A program made the translations under genes and the position numbers. The notes beneath the pieces are model-generated. The model was given only the letters and a program-made list of their open reading frames with translations. It was not told the DNA's origin and ran no database searches. DNA of 64,000 nucleotides from Nitrospinaceae bacterium (GTDB lineage: Bacteria; Nitrospinota; Nitrospinia; Nitrospinales; Nitrospinaceae): NCBI GenBank assembly GCA_029261535.1, contig JAJDBF010000070.1, forward strand, positions 186,001-250,000, in the 5' to 3' direction. Position 1 is the stretch's first letter, and every line of letters starts with the position of its first letter. Below are positions 16,083-24,824 of this stretch, piece after piece.

Positions 16083-17053
16083 TGGAACCCTTGTTCGAGG
16101 CCACCTCCCCGCTGGGAGAAACCATCACCCTGTACAAGCGCGTCTGGACCGGATTGGAAGAATCGCCGGAGTCTGTTGCCATCGTCACCGGTCTGCACGG
16201 GCACAACCTGACCGGACTTTACACCCTCATGCGTCTCGCCGCTTTTCTCGATCAGGTCGCCGCTGGTAATGAGAGCGGCTACCAGTTGGTCGGCAACATC
16301 CAATTGTTTCCTGTTGTTCATTTTAGAGCGATGGAAGCCGGCGCACCGGTCTGGAATTTCGACCACCTCGATACCGATGTCGCGTTTCCCGGAACCCTTG
16401 AAGGCGAACTGACAGAAAAATTGTGCAACACCCTTCTCCAACACACAGTTCGGTCAGACACCGCGATCGTCCTGAAAGGACCGGAACGGTGGCGACAGGA
16501 AATGCCTCATGTCAGTATTTTAAAATCCGATGGAACATTGAAAAAACTGACGAATGCTTTTGGGCTGGAAGTCGCCTTGCTGGAAGAGAACAACCCGTTA
16601 GCAAATTTGCAACTGCTCAAACAATGGCAGGGTTGTGATCTAAAAGCTTTCGCCATTGGCACCGGCGGCACCGCAGTACTGGATAGGATTTGCGGAGACA
16701 GGCTATTCGATGGCCTGCTGAATTTTCTTTTGACTACCGGGCTATTGACCCATCCTGAAAAAAAAAGCGACAAAACCGACACCCCACTCTACGCAGTCGA
16801 TGCAGAAAGGGTGGTGGCTTGTAATCAGGCTGGATTTTTTCTGAGTGAAGTAGCAACCGGCACTGCGGTACAAGGCGGGCAAAAATTAGGGGAAGTGCAG
16901 GGGCTTTACGATGGCAAAACTCTTGAAGAAATCATAGCACCGGAGGCAGGCGTGCTGTTTGCCTTGCGCCATCATCCGCTGGTCTGTTCCGGGGAACCAG
17001 TGGTCTGGCTCCTCACAAAAAAATATTCGCGCTGGGCCCGGTTTTTGGGATGA
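16082..17053 (+). CDS. AstE-like paralogue with lost zinc ligands
   Basis: The protein has the same length and architecture as the preceding gene and is probably its tandem duplicate. The first zinc motif reads GLHGHNLTG, so the glutamate is replaced by N42. The third ligand region DFHAS has become VLKGPE, and the VIEAG base region reads AIGTGG. Three of the key residues are therefore gone, while the overall fold (GLHG, the NFDHLDTDVAF segment, C-terminal PEAGVLFALRHHP) is kept. It is probably a non-catalytic partner or ligand-binding subunit. The ATG overlaps the preceding stop by one base; a GTG one codon upstream is an alternative. Confidence 0.75.
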   Translation: MEPLFEATSPLGETITLYKRVWTGLEESPESVAIVTGLHGHNLTGLYTLMRLAAFLDQVAAGNESGYQLVGNIQLFPVVHFRAMEAGAPVWNFDHLDTDVAFPGTLEGELTEKLCNTLLQHTVRSDTAIVLKGPERWRQEMPHVSILKSDGTLKKLTNAFGLEVALLEENNPLANLQLLKQWQGCDLKAFAIGTGGTAVLDRICGDRLFDGLLNFLLTTGLLTHPEKKSDKTDTPLYAVDAERVVACNQAGFFLSEVATGTAVQGGQKLGEVQGLYDGKTLEEIIAPEAGVLFALRHHPLVCSGEPVVWLLTKKYSRWARFLG

Positions 17054-17074
17054 GAACTGAATACTATCTGCGCC

Positions 17075-17347
17075 CTATTGGACACTTATAAAAAATTTGA
17101 AGGCACCATAGACGGCGCATCCCAACCCGGTGAGGGTCATGAACGTGCCTCGGGTGGATTTCTTTTTCATGTCCTGGATGCGTTTTTTATCTTTGTCAAT
17201 CCTTTCCCACTTGAGCTTGGGGTCCCGCATCACCTGAAAATCCTTCCGTTCCATTTTGGCGCACCAGTTCAAAAGAAACACGCCGAACAGGAAAAAACCC
17301 GCGCCCATCATCTGCCCTTCATTCAACAGATCCTTGATAAAATCCAT
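17075..17347 (-). CDS. Small two-span membrane protein, unknown function
   Basis: This is a 90-residue protein with hydrophobic segments near residues 12-29 and 68-88, separated by a highly charged, lysine-rich middle (ERIDKDKKRIQDMKKK). That suits a hairpin membrane protein with a cytoplasmic loop. I do not recognise the family. AGAGG lies about nine bases before the ATG at 17347. The opposite-strand frame over the same bases has no protein-like pattern. Confidence 0.6.
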   Translation of the reverse strand: MDFIKDLLNEGQMMGAGFFLFGVFLLNWCAKMERKDFQVMRDPKLKWERIDKDKKRIQDMKKKSTRGTFMTLTGLGCAVYGAFKFFISVQ

Positions 17348-17512
17348 ATCGTTGCCTCTTCTGCCCTGATTGAATGGTGTGTCATAACTTACCGGTCACC
17401 CGATTATAAGGACAAACCCTCTTTAAAATCAATCACTTTCATCGACAGCCTCCTTCTCACAAACCTTGTACCTCGGGCGCGATTGGGCTAGACTGTGCGC
17501 GAAAGAGGTCCA

Positions 17513-18283
17513 GTGCCCATAATATTAACAGGTTACCGTTTACCGTGTGATGACGTGAGTTTGGTTCTCGATCAAAATGGGACAGGCTATCGGTTTTCCA
17601 TGGAGCCCTTTCTACTGGCTGATTTTGCCCGACCGCCGGTCGGAAGCCGATGTCTGGAAATTGGCACCGGTTGCGCCATCATTTCGTTACTCCTGCTCAC
17701 CCGGCAGAGGGAATTTTTTATCACGGCCATTGAAATACAAGAATCTCTGGCACAGAAAGCGCAATCTAATTTAATAGAGAACGGAGCGCAGGATCGGGTC
17801 GAACTTATCCGCGCGGATTTTCTGGAATGGTCCAAGGCACAACCGGATGAAATTTTTGATTGGGTCATCAGCAATCCACCCTATCGAAAACTCAACAGCG
17901 GACGCATCAACCCGGATCGCGAAAAAGCCCTGGCCCGGCATGAGATCAGCCTGACCCTTTCAGCGTTGGTCGACCGGAGTGCGCGACATCTGAAACCCGG
18001 CGGCACGCTGGCACTGGTCTACCCGATGGAGCGTCTGCCGGAAGTCAAAAAAACGCTAATGGACAAGGGGCTGGAACCCATCCGCATCCGGCAAGTGTGC
18101 GGAAATAAAAAACTGCCCGCACGATTTTTCCTGATCCTGGCACAACAGGGCAAAAGTGATAACCCGTGTGAGGAAGACACTTTTTTTATTTATGAAGAAG
18201 ACGGTGCTTACACCTCCGCCATGAAATCAATCTATGAATCCTTTAATTATACTGGCCGGTCCCACCGCTACCGGGAAGAGTGA
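17513..18283 (+). CDS. TrmN6-like class I methyltransferase
   Basis: This is probably an N6-adenine methyltransferase of the TrmN6 (YfiC) type, which modifies A37 of tRNA-Val. Evidence is the GYRFSMEPFLLADF lead, the SAM motif CLEIGTGCAIISLLLL, the acidic IEIQE and the catalytic motif NPPY, followed by the HEISLTLSALV segment typical of the family. I favour the GTG at 17513 (AGAGG just upstream); a GTG at 17495 adds six residues. It overlaps the start of the miaA frame by 50 bases, so two tRNA-modification genes are coupled. Confidence 0.8.
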   Translation: MPIILTGYRLPCDDVSLVLDQNGTGYRFSMEPFLLADFARPPVGSRCLEIGTGCAIISLLLLTRQREFFITAIEIQESLAQKAQSNLIENGAQDRVELIRADFLEWSKAQPDEIFDWVISNPPYRKLNSGRINPDREKALARHEISLTLSALVDRSARHLKPGGTLALVYPMERLPEVKKTLMDKGLEPIRIRQVCGNKKLPARFFLILAQQGKSDNPCEEDTFFIYEEDGAYTSAMKSIYESFNYTGRSHRYREE

Positions 18284-21200
18284 AACCGCAGTAGAGCTGG
18301 CGGAATCGCTTGAATCGGAAATCATCAGCGCGGATTCGATGCAGGTCTACAAACATTTTGACATCGGCACCGCCAAGCCTACAGCTGAATTGCGGGCACG
18401 GGTGCCGCATCACCTGATCGATTGCCTGGAACCGCAGGAAGAATTCACAGCGCACGATTTCAAGCAACGAGCCGAAACTGTCATTAGAGACTTGCATCAG
18501 AAAAACCGGATTCCTGTTCTTGCCGGTGGCACCGGCCTCTACCTGCAAGTGTTGATGGGAAATCTCGACTGCGGCGTTCAGGTGGATCCTGAATTGCGTG
18601 ACCGCGTTCGCCAGGAGATCGAAGAGAAAGGCCCGGAAGCACTGCACGCCGAACTCCGCCGGGTCGATCCCGTCATGGCAGAAAAAATCCAGCCGACCGA
18701 TCCGTCACGCATTGAACGGGCGTTGACTGTGTTCCGCCAAACCGGGATTCCCCTGTCGCAATACCATGAAGAAGACGCTCGCTCCACCAGTAATTATGAT
18801 GTCCATTGTTTTGTCATGACCATGGATCGGACACGACTCTACGAAACCGTCAACCGGCGCGTGGATCAAATGATCGAACAGGGATGGCTTGACGAAGTCC
18901 GAGGGCTTCTGGATCGAGGCATTGCCGAGACTTGCAAACCGTTTCAGGGAATCGGCTATTCCCAATTGCTCCAGGTGATCAGGAAGCAAACCGGTCTTGA
19001 AGAAGCGGTGGACCAGATCAAACGCGATACCCGGCGTTACGCCAAACGACAGATCACCTGGTTCAAGAAAAGTCCCGGAGCGCAAGCCATCGACGTGGGC
19101 CCTGAAGAAACAGCGCGAACATTAAAAAATAAAATCCTGTCGAAAATTCCGGGAGCCCTTGCCTCCCTGTCCACCCTGCTACTACTGGTCTCGCTTTCGG
19201 TAACCACCGCTGTTGCCGGGCCGCTTCAGAATGCTTCACGTTACCTGAAATACAACAAACCCAAAGCCGCCTGCGAAACACTGGCCCCCCTGCTCTCGGA
19301 GCCAAGCGACAGCAAACAAAAATCCCGCGCCGGATTTTTAATGGGGCGTTGCCTGTCCGCGCAAAATCAGCACAGAGAAGCGGCGGTTTATTTTCAACAA
19401 TCGCTGACGGCCCTGTCCGAGCTTGAAGATTATACGCGGCTGGAACTGGCAAAAATCAACATGACCACTGGCGATGCCAAAAAAGCGTTTGAGGAAACCT
19501 CCTACCTGCTACAAAAGTTTCCGCACTCTCGCATTTCCCCCCAGGCCGAACAATTACGTGCCAAAGCCTTGCAGGGAATGGGCCAGACCGAACAGGCAAT
19601 AATTTTTCTGGAAGAGGCGATCACACGTTTAACCGGGGACAAGGGCGAGGCAGATTTTGCATTTATTATTCCGGAACTCATTCTGCAGGCGGGCAGGTTC
19701 CAGGAAACGGAAAAATTGCCCAGTCGGGCCTATTTAAATTACCGGAAAATTTTTGTGGAATACCCCAACCACGACTCGGCTAAAATCGCCAATAACGCCA
19801 TCAAACGGATTGTGAAAAATCAGGCCTTGGCACCGCCTTCGTTAACCGAACGTGAATTGACAAAGCGCGTGGGTCGGCTGTTCAAATCGGCGCGATACAA
19901 AGAGGCCTTGCAAAATCTGAACACTTTCAAAAAGGAAGCGCGGGGTAAAAAACTTCCGGTGAAGTGGTATTTCAATATGGCGACGGCTTATAACGGCGTC
20001 CGGAAACGCCAGTTGGTGGTGACCGTTTTAAAAGATTTCATCAAAGCCTATCCTAATCACAACAAGGTTCAGCAGGCCCGGTTTAAAATCGGCCGCACAC
20101 TGTGGAATCTGGGGCGCAACGGCGAGGCTAAAAAGTTTTTTCGCATCGTCCTAAAAAACACCTCGAAAAAATCCTGGAAAATCACCTCACGTTTTTATCT
20201 GGGTCGAGTGCATGAGAACAGCCGGCAGTATGAACCGGCAAAAAAATATTACAACGAATTGATCGCTTTAGGCGGGAGCAGTTCTTACCTTGAGAAAGCC
20301 GCCTTTCGGCTGGGGTGGATCGCTTTCAGGACAAAACATTTTGGCGAGGGGATTGCACAATTCCAGAAGAACATCGCACGCTGGCAGGGGAGCATCTGGA
20401 CGGCAAAAAATTTATTCTGGTTGGCAAAGCTTTATGAATTGTCGGGAAAGAAACTGGACGCGCTCAAGACGTTCGCCTCCCTGCTGGAACAGTTTCCCTA
20501 CACCTATTATGGCGTACGTGCCGAACAAAAACTGGTTCTGCTCCTGCAGGAACTCCCCCCCGACACCCGGCCTCGCATGATAAAAACAGGTTTCACCCCG
20601 CCGGAGGAAAGCCCGACAAGCCTGAGTCGCTCCCTGACTGAACAGGAAAAATTCCATCATGTCCGCGCCATCACCTTGTCGGAGATGGGGCTCTACCAAT
20701 CAGCCCGACTGGAAGCACGCAAAACCGTTTCCACCCTGCGCAAAAACCTGTCCGGCGTTTTATGGGCATCCAGCCTGTACATCAAAAGCCGCGCTTACCC
20801 GGAAGCCATGCGGGTGCTCTATATGTACCGCGACTTCAAGCAACCTTCCGGAGAAAAGGAATTGCCGCTGGCCTTTTGGAAAAACTTTTTCCCGCTGGCC
20901 TACTTCGACATGATCAAAAAACCCGCCGCCACGTATTCAGTCGACCCGTTTTTTGTCGATGGCCTGATTCGACAGGAAAGCCTGTTCGACGATGACATCG
21001 TCTCGCCTGCCGGTGCCCGCGGGTTGATGCAGATCATGCCCGAAACGGGGCGGCGTCTGTATTCAGCCGGAAGTGGTGATGCCGGTTACGATCCGGAAAC
21101 TCTGTTCGATGCCAGAGTCAACGTGCGTCTTGGCATCAAGTTCCTCGGTCAGCTCGCCAAACGATTTGGCAAAAAGGGCATGTACCTGCTCATCTCTTAC

Positions 21201-21392
21201 AACGCCGGGCCGCATGTCATGGAAAAATGGCTCAAGCGATTTGCGCACATCCAGGATGAAGATGTGTTCATCGAGTCTATTCCTTATCCAGAGACTCGAG
21301 GCTACGTCAAAAGGGTCATGCGCAATTATGGAATTTATCGTCGCCTCTACGCAGACTCCATCACCAGCCAGGAAAAAAACAGGGTCTTTTAA
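18234..21392 (+). CDS. miaA: MiaA fused in frame to a Slt-type lytic transglycosylase
   Basis: One open frame of 1052 codons joins two proteins. Residues 1 to about 300 are tRNA dimethylallyltransferase MiaA, which isopentenylates A37: P-loop GPTATGKS (8-15), DSMQVYKHFDIGTAKP, AGGTGLYLQ, and the KRDTRRYAKRQITWFK end. Residues about 303-330 form a hydrophobic stretch (ALASLSTLLLLVSLSVTTAVAG) like a signal peptide or anchor. TPR-like helical repeats follow up to about 880, then a lytic transglycosylase domain with catalytic E915 in IRQESLFDDD, GARGLMQIMP and SYNAGPH. No stop codon separates the parts. An internal GTG at 19095 (residue 288) could start a separate secreted Slt with a good signal peptide. 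Fusion, or two products from one frame, are both possible. Confidence 0.88.
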   Translation: MNPLIILAGPTATGKSETAVELAESLESEIISADSMQVYKHFDIGTAKPTAELRARVPHHLIDCLEPQEEFTAHDFKQRAETVIRDLHQKNRIPVLAGGTGLYLQVLMGNLDCGVQVDPELRDRVRQEIEEKGPEALHAELRRVDPVMAEKIQPTDPSRIERALTVFRQTGIPLSQYHEEDARSTSNYDVHCFVMTMDRTRLYETVNRRVDQMIEQGWLDEVRGLLDRGIAETCKPFQGIGYSQLLQVIRKQTGLEEAVDQIKRDTRRYAKRQITWFKKSPGAQAIDVGPEETARTLKNKILSKIPGALASLSTLLLLVSLSVTTAVAGPLQNASRYLKYNKPKAACETLAPLLSEPSDSKQKSRAGFLMGRCLSAQNQHREAAVYFQQSLTALSELEDYTRLELAKINMTTGDAKKAFEETSYLLQKFPHSRISPQAEQLRAKALQGMGQTEQAIIFLEEAITRLTGDKGEADFAFIIPELILQAGRFQETEKLPSRAYLNYRKIFVEYPNHDSAKIANNAIKRIVKNQALAPPSLTERELTKRVGRLFKSARYKEALQNLNTFKKEARGKKLPVKWYFNMATAYNGVRKRQLVVTVLKDFIKAYPNHNKVQQARFKIGRTLWNLGRNGEAKKFFRIVLKNTSKKSWKITSRFYLGRVHENSRQYEPAKKYYNELIALGGSSSYLEKAAFRLGWIAFRTKHFGEGIAQFQKNIARWQGSIWTAKNLFWLAKLYELSGKKLDALKTFASLLEQFPYTYYGVRAEQKLVLLLQELPPDTRPRMIKTGFTPPEESPTSLSRSLTEQEKFHHVRAITLSEMGLYQSARLEARKTVSTLRKNLSGVLWASSLYIKSRAYPEAMRVLYMYRDFKQPSGEKELPLAFWKNFFPLAYFDMIKKPAATYSVDPFFVDGLIRQESLFDDDIVSPAGARGLMQIMPETGRRLYSAGSGDAGYDPETLFDARVNVRLGIKFLGQLAKRFGKKGMYLLISYNAGPHVMEKWLKRFAHIQDEDVFIESIPYPETRGYVKRVMRNYGIYRRLYADSITSQEKNRVF

Positions 21393-21434
21393 CCTGCTTT
21401 CAGATTTTGACTTTGGAGGTTAGAATAGACCGTT

Positions 21435-21779
21435 CTATTTTGACTCGGTAACCGTTTTGGGAGTCGTCCCTGGATCATCGAACTGAATGGAACAGCAACC
21501 AAAATCCAGTCCCAAAGATTCTTCGGTGAGTAGAGAACGAATTTCTGTTTTGATGAAATTGATGATCCGGGTGCCTTCCCGGCGGGAGCCGGCAAGACCG
21601 CTGGTTCTCAAGATAGATAAATGGTGGGATACCTGAGGCTGAGGCATGGCAAGCAATTGAACCAGTTCCGACACATTCTTTTCCCCTTGCAACAAATGAC
21701 GAACGATTTGAAGCCGGGATTCGTCACCCAATGCTTTCAGGATGCGAGCGCATTCACCTGTGTCGGGTTGCTTTGTCAT
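21435..21779 (-). CDS. arsR: ArsR-family metalloregulatory repressor
   Basis: This is a 114-residue winged-helix repressor: ARILKALGDESRLQIVRHLLQGEKNVSELVQLLAMPQPQVSHHLSILRTSGL is the classic ArsR fold. The usual ELCVCEL metal site in the recognition helix is absent, but a C-terminal Cys pair (GCC near residue 92) could bind As(III), as in other ArsR subtypes. ATG 21779 is taken because the family begins here. It is divergent from the ECF sigma gene, 65 bases away, so one operator could control both directions. The 3' end converges on miaA-slt. Confidence 0.88.
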   Translation of the reverse strand: MTKQPDTGECARILKALGDESRLQIVRHLLQGEKNVSELVQLLAMPQPQVSHHLSILRTSGLAGSRREGTRIINFIKTEIRSLLTEESLGLDFGCCSIQFDDPGTTPKTVTESK

Positions 21780-21844
21780 GGCTATCAGTATATGAACTCG
21801 ACCGTGGCACGTCAACTTGCGCCCCCCGGATATCGGATCTTTCG

Positions 21845-22414
21845 ATGAGCGAATCCCTGAACAGCGAGGAGTGGGTCGACCGCTATGGCGACATGTTGTA
21901 CCGGTTCACTCTGGTCCGGGTGAAGGATCAGGATGTCGCCGAGGAACTGGTGCAGACAGCTTTGCTGGCGGCTCTTCAATCGAGTAAATCTTTCCAGGGC
22001 CGCTCCACCGAGAAAAGCTGGCTGTTTGGGATTCTGAAACACAAAATTCTGGACCATTTCCGCAAGGTCAAGAAACTGCGAACCTATGAGCTGACACCAG
22101 ACGATGACTCGGACCCGTACGAAGACGGCTACGACGAAACCGGGCACTGGATTCATCCGCCTAGAAAGTGGGCCCTGGAGCCAGAAAAAGCGGCGGAAAA
22201 TGCGGAACTCGCGCAGGCACTGGCCACTTGCATGAACGGTCTGAATGAAAAGTTTCGCACCATTTTTGTGATGAAAGAGGTAGAAGGCCTTGATTCAGCC
22301 GATATTTGTAAGGAATTGGATATACAACCGACCAATTTATGGGTCATACTGCACAGAGCCCGCAATCAGCTAAAAAAGTGCCTTGAAAGTCACCACAATC
22401 TGGACGGCAAATGA
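21845..22414 (+). CDS. ECF-family RNA polymerase sigma factor
   Basis: The 189-residue sigma-70-type protein has region 2 (YRFTLVRVKDQDVAEELVQTALLAALQSSKSFQGRSTEKSWLFGILKHKILDHFRK) and region 4 (LNEKFRTIFVMKEVEGLDSADICKELDIQPTNLWVILHRARNQLKKCL). An acidic linker contains HPPRKWALEPE. The ATG at 21845 has a weak ribosome site. It overlaps the next gene by ATGA, and that gene encodes a zinc-type anti-sigma factor. Position between arsR and arsM suggests a role in an arsenic or oxidative response, an inference from context only. Confidence 0.9.
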   Translation: MSESLNSEEWVDRYGDMLYRFTLVRVKDQDVAEELVQTALLAALQSSKSFQGRSTEKSWLFGILKHKILDHFRKVKKLRTYELTPDDDSDPYEDGYDETGHWIHPPRKWALEPEKAAENAELAQALATCMNGLNEKFRTIFVMKEVEGLDSADICKELDIQPTNLWVILHRARNQLKKCLESHHNLDGK

Positions 22415-22707
22415 GCTCTTCACCTCTCGAAAAATTAAATACGCGCGTGGTCAAATGGATGAGACTGTCCTGCGAACAGACCTCGCCGCTCATTTCGGAA
22501 AGTCTGGATCATCCGCTGTCTCTGTGCCAGAAAATGAGACTGAAGTTTCATTTTCTTCTATGCGGTGTCTGCAAATGTTATCTGGACCAGCTCAAAACGC
22601 TTGGAGGCCTTGCCCGTTGTGTTGGACAGGAAGATGCGGTAGTTTTAAAGAACGAGGAACTCCGGCCCGAGTTTAAAGAACAATTGAAAAAGACTTTAAA
22701 ATCCTGA
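22411..22707 (+). CDS. Zinc-binding anti-sigma factor
   Basis: The 98-residue soluble protein carries the zinc-associated anti-sigma motif H-x3-C-x2-C (H47, C51, C54 in KFHFLLCGVC). It has no membrane span, so it would act in the cytoplasm on its partner sigma factor and may sense thiol-reactive agents directly. Coupling to the sigma gene by a four-base overlap supports the pairing. Confidence 0.82.
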   Translation: MSSSPLEKLNTRVVKWMRLSCEQTSPLISESLDHPLSLCQKMRLKFHFLLCGVCKCYLDQLKTLGGLARCVGQEDAVVLKNEELRPEFKEQLKKTLKS

Positions 22708-22735
22708 CAGGGTAAAACATAGAAAGGAAATCAGC

Positions 22736-23713
22736 ATGAATGACAGGTCCTCCGCCAACCAGGCAGGAACTCCACAAGGCGTGTCCCGCAATGAAGTTCG
22801 GGATTTTTATGCAAAAGCGGCTGTCGCCAGCCAGGAAAGCCTGTGTTGCCCGGTGAAATACAGCCCTGGCGATCTGTCTCATATACCTGAAGAAGTGCTG
22901 TCCATTTCCTACGGTTGTGGTAGCCCGGTCAGCCGCGCGTCCATCACCCCAGGCGAAACACTGGTTGATCTTGGTTCCGGCGGCGGGGTCGACTGCTTCA
23001 TCGCCGCCAGAATTGTCGGAGAAGAAGGCCGTGTCATCGGTGTAGACATGACCGAGGAAATGCTGGACAAGGCGCGTCACCATTCAAGAGAAGTTGCCTG
23101 CAACCTGGGCTACGCCAACGTCGATTTCCGGCAGGGATTCCTGGAAGCAATTCCTGTCGACGATGCCACAGCCAATGTGGTGACCTCCAACTGCGTGGTC
23201 AACCTGTCGACCGAAAAGCAGGAAGTCTTCCGCGAAATAAAACGTATCCTGAAACCCGGCGGCAGATTTGTAATCGCTGATATCATCTCTGACCGGGCCG
23301 TGCCTGAAGCCATGCGCACCAATACCGAGCTCTGGGGCGAATGTATCTCCGGTGCGCTGACCCTGGAAGAGTTTCTCGGCTATGCCCGCGAGTCCGGTTT
23401 CCATGGCTTCGGCGTGGTCAAGGATTATCTCTGGAAAGAAGTTGAAGGAATCAAATTTTACTCCTACATTCTTGAAGGTTTCAAACCCGACCCACTGGCA
23501 GACCCTTCTTGTTGCAAGGAATACTTCGCCGTCTACGGCGGTCCCTTCGATAAAATCGAAATCGCCGGACAGGAGTACCGCGTTGGCATCCCAACCGAAG
23601 TGGACGACTCTACCGGTCACCTGCTGAGCCAGCCACCTTATCGCGATCAGTTCAGCATCATCGACCCGGACAACGAAAACTTCGAACCGGAATCCGATTC
23701 CTGCTGTAGCTGA
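22736..23713 (+). CDS. arsM: Arsenite S-adenosylmethionine methyltransferase
   Basis: ArsM methylates As(III) to volatile or less bound forms. The 325-residue protein has the SAM motif LVDLGSGGGVDCF, GVDMTEEML and the three conserved cysteines at C61 (YGCGSP), C153 (SNCVVNLS) and C203 (GECISGA); the last two are 50 apart, as in known ArsM. The N-terminal pair LCCPVKY and the C-terminal pairs DPSCCKEYF and DSCCS fit As(III) loading. AGAAAGGAAATCAGC precedes the ATG. It follows the sigma/anti-sigma pair by 28 bases and is probably in the same transcript. Confidence 0.94.
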   Translation: MNDRSSANQAGTPQGVSRNEVRDFYAKAAVASQESLCCPVKYSPGDLSHIPEEVLSISYGCGSPVSRASITPGETLVDLGSGGGVDCFIAARIVGEEGRVIGVDMTEEMLDKARHHSREVACNLGYANVDFRQGFLEAIPVDDATANVVTSNCVVNLSTEKQEVFREIKRILKPGGRFVIADIISDRAVPEAMRTNTELWGECISGALTLEEFLGYARESGFHGFGVVKDYLWKEVEGIKFYSYILEGFKPDPLADPSCCKEYFAVYGGPFDKIEIAGQEYRVGIPTEVDDSTGHLLSQPPYRDQFSIIDPDNENFEPESDSCCS

Positions 23714-23731
23714 CTTGGCAGTTTTTTCAAC

Positions 23732-24745
23732 ATGACCCGCGCCCGGTTTCTGCAAATGCTTGCAGGCTGGATTCTCCTGTTACTCGCCCTCCCCTTGCGC
23801 GCCCTGGCTTTTTTAAAAATAACGCCGGTGACCGACATGGCACCCCGCTTCACCGTGCCCAAAGGTGCCACCCCGCCGATCACACCAACCCCCCGCTTTT
23901 ACGTCGAAGACATTTCCGGCGTACCGGATTTCATCAAAGCCGGAGCCCCCGGCTGGGTTCTTAAAATCCACGGTGAAGTCGAAACCCCGCTCACCCTCGA
24001 CCTGCAAGCCATCGCAGTAAGGCCGCAGGTCCGCGAAACCATCACACTGTCCTGCATCGGCAACCCGGTCGGCGGCTACGCGCTGGGCAACGCCAAATGG
24101 CAGGGCATCTCCCTTAGGGAAGTTTTGCAACAGGCGGACCCGAAAAATTCTGCCGAGTGGATGATTGTGAGAGCCGCCGATGGCTATCATGAATCGATAC
24201 CGATCAAGCAAGCGCGGCACCGCGCCGGCATGCTGGCCACGCACATGAACGGTCAGCCATTAACCAAAGACCACGGCTACCCCTTACGGTTATTGATCCC
24301 CGGACTGTATGGCATCAAGCAGGTGAAGTGGATACAGGAACTGGAGCTTGCCTCCGAGAGACTGCCGGGGTACTGGAATAAAAAAGGCTGGACGCGCGAC
24401 GCTCGTGTGCAGATTTTTTCCCGCATCGATTGGCCGCGACAGGGGGACACCATGAGACGCGGCTATCATAAAATACGTGGCATCGCTTTCGCTGGAGATC
24501 GCGGGATCATCCGCGTCCAGGTGTCTCTGGACGAAGGGAAGACCTGGGAGCTTGCCAGGTTGCAATCGCCGATGTCTGAATATTCCTGGGTGTTCTGGAG
24601 TTTGCGCGTGCCGCTTGACCGCGGTCACCATAGCGTGATGGTACGCGCGGGTGATCTTTACAGCGGCATTCAGCGCGGTTATAAACGCGACCCCTTCCCG
24701 GCGGGCGTAACCGGCTGGCACCGCATTGAGTTTGAAGTGTATTGA
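23732..24745 (+). CDS. Sulfite-oxidase-family molybdopterin protein
   Basis: This is a predicted exported molybdenum-cofactor enzyme of the sulfite oxidase/SorA/YedY superfamily. A hydrophobic N-terminus (MTRARFLQMLAGWILLLLAL) looks like a Tat signal with R-A-R in place of R-R. The Mo-binding cysteine is C108 in TLSCIGNPVGG; HRAGMLATHMNG and GYPLRLLIPGLYGIKQVKW follow. A C-terminal dimerisation domain (IRVQVSLDEGKTWELA) is typical of sulfite oxidases. It begins 18 bases after arsM. Oxidation of sulfite or another small anion is possible; the substrate cannot be read from sequence. Confidence 0.85.
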   Translation: MTRARFLQMLAGWILLLLALPLRALAFLKITPVTDMAPRFTVPKGATPPITPTPRFYVEDISGVPDFIKAGAPGWVLKIHGEVETPLTLDLQAIAVRPQVRETITLSCIGNPVGGYALGNAKWQGISLREVLQQADPKNSAEWMIVRAADGYHESIPIKQARHRAGMLATHMNGQPLTKDHGYPLRLLIPGLYGIKQVKWIQELELASERLPGYWNKKGWTRDARVQIFSRIDWPRQGDTMRRGYHKIRGIAFAGDRGIIRVQVSLDEGKTWELARLQSPMSEYSWVFWSLRVPLDRGHHSVMVRAGDLYSGIQRGYKRDPFPAGVTGWHRIEFEVY

Positions 24746-24824
24746 TTATGACTAAAGTTTCAAGGAGGAGTATTTTTTTTTGCCGCAGATGAAAGGAATC
24801 CTTCTCACCCAATAGTGTCGTCCT

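Noticed and set aside
17078-17491. Plus-strand ORF of 137 codons opposite the small membrane protein
   Set aside because: It has no recognisable protein pattern, while the minus-strand frame has two hydrophobic spans and a ribosome site.
21804-21822. Sigma-54-like TGGCACG...TTGC before the ECF sigma gene
   Set aside because: The distance between the GG and GC elements is 11 bases, one more than the strict spacing of sigma-54 promoters.
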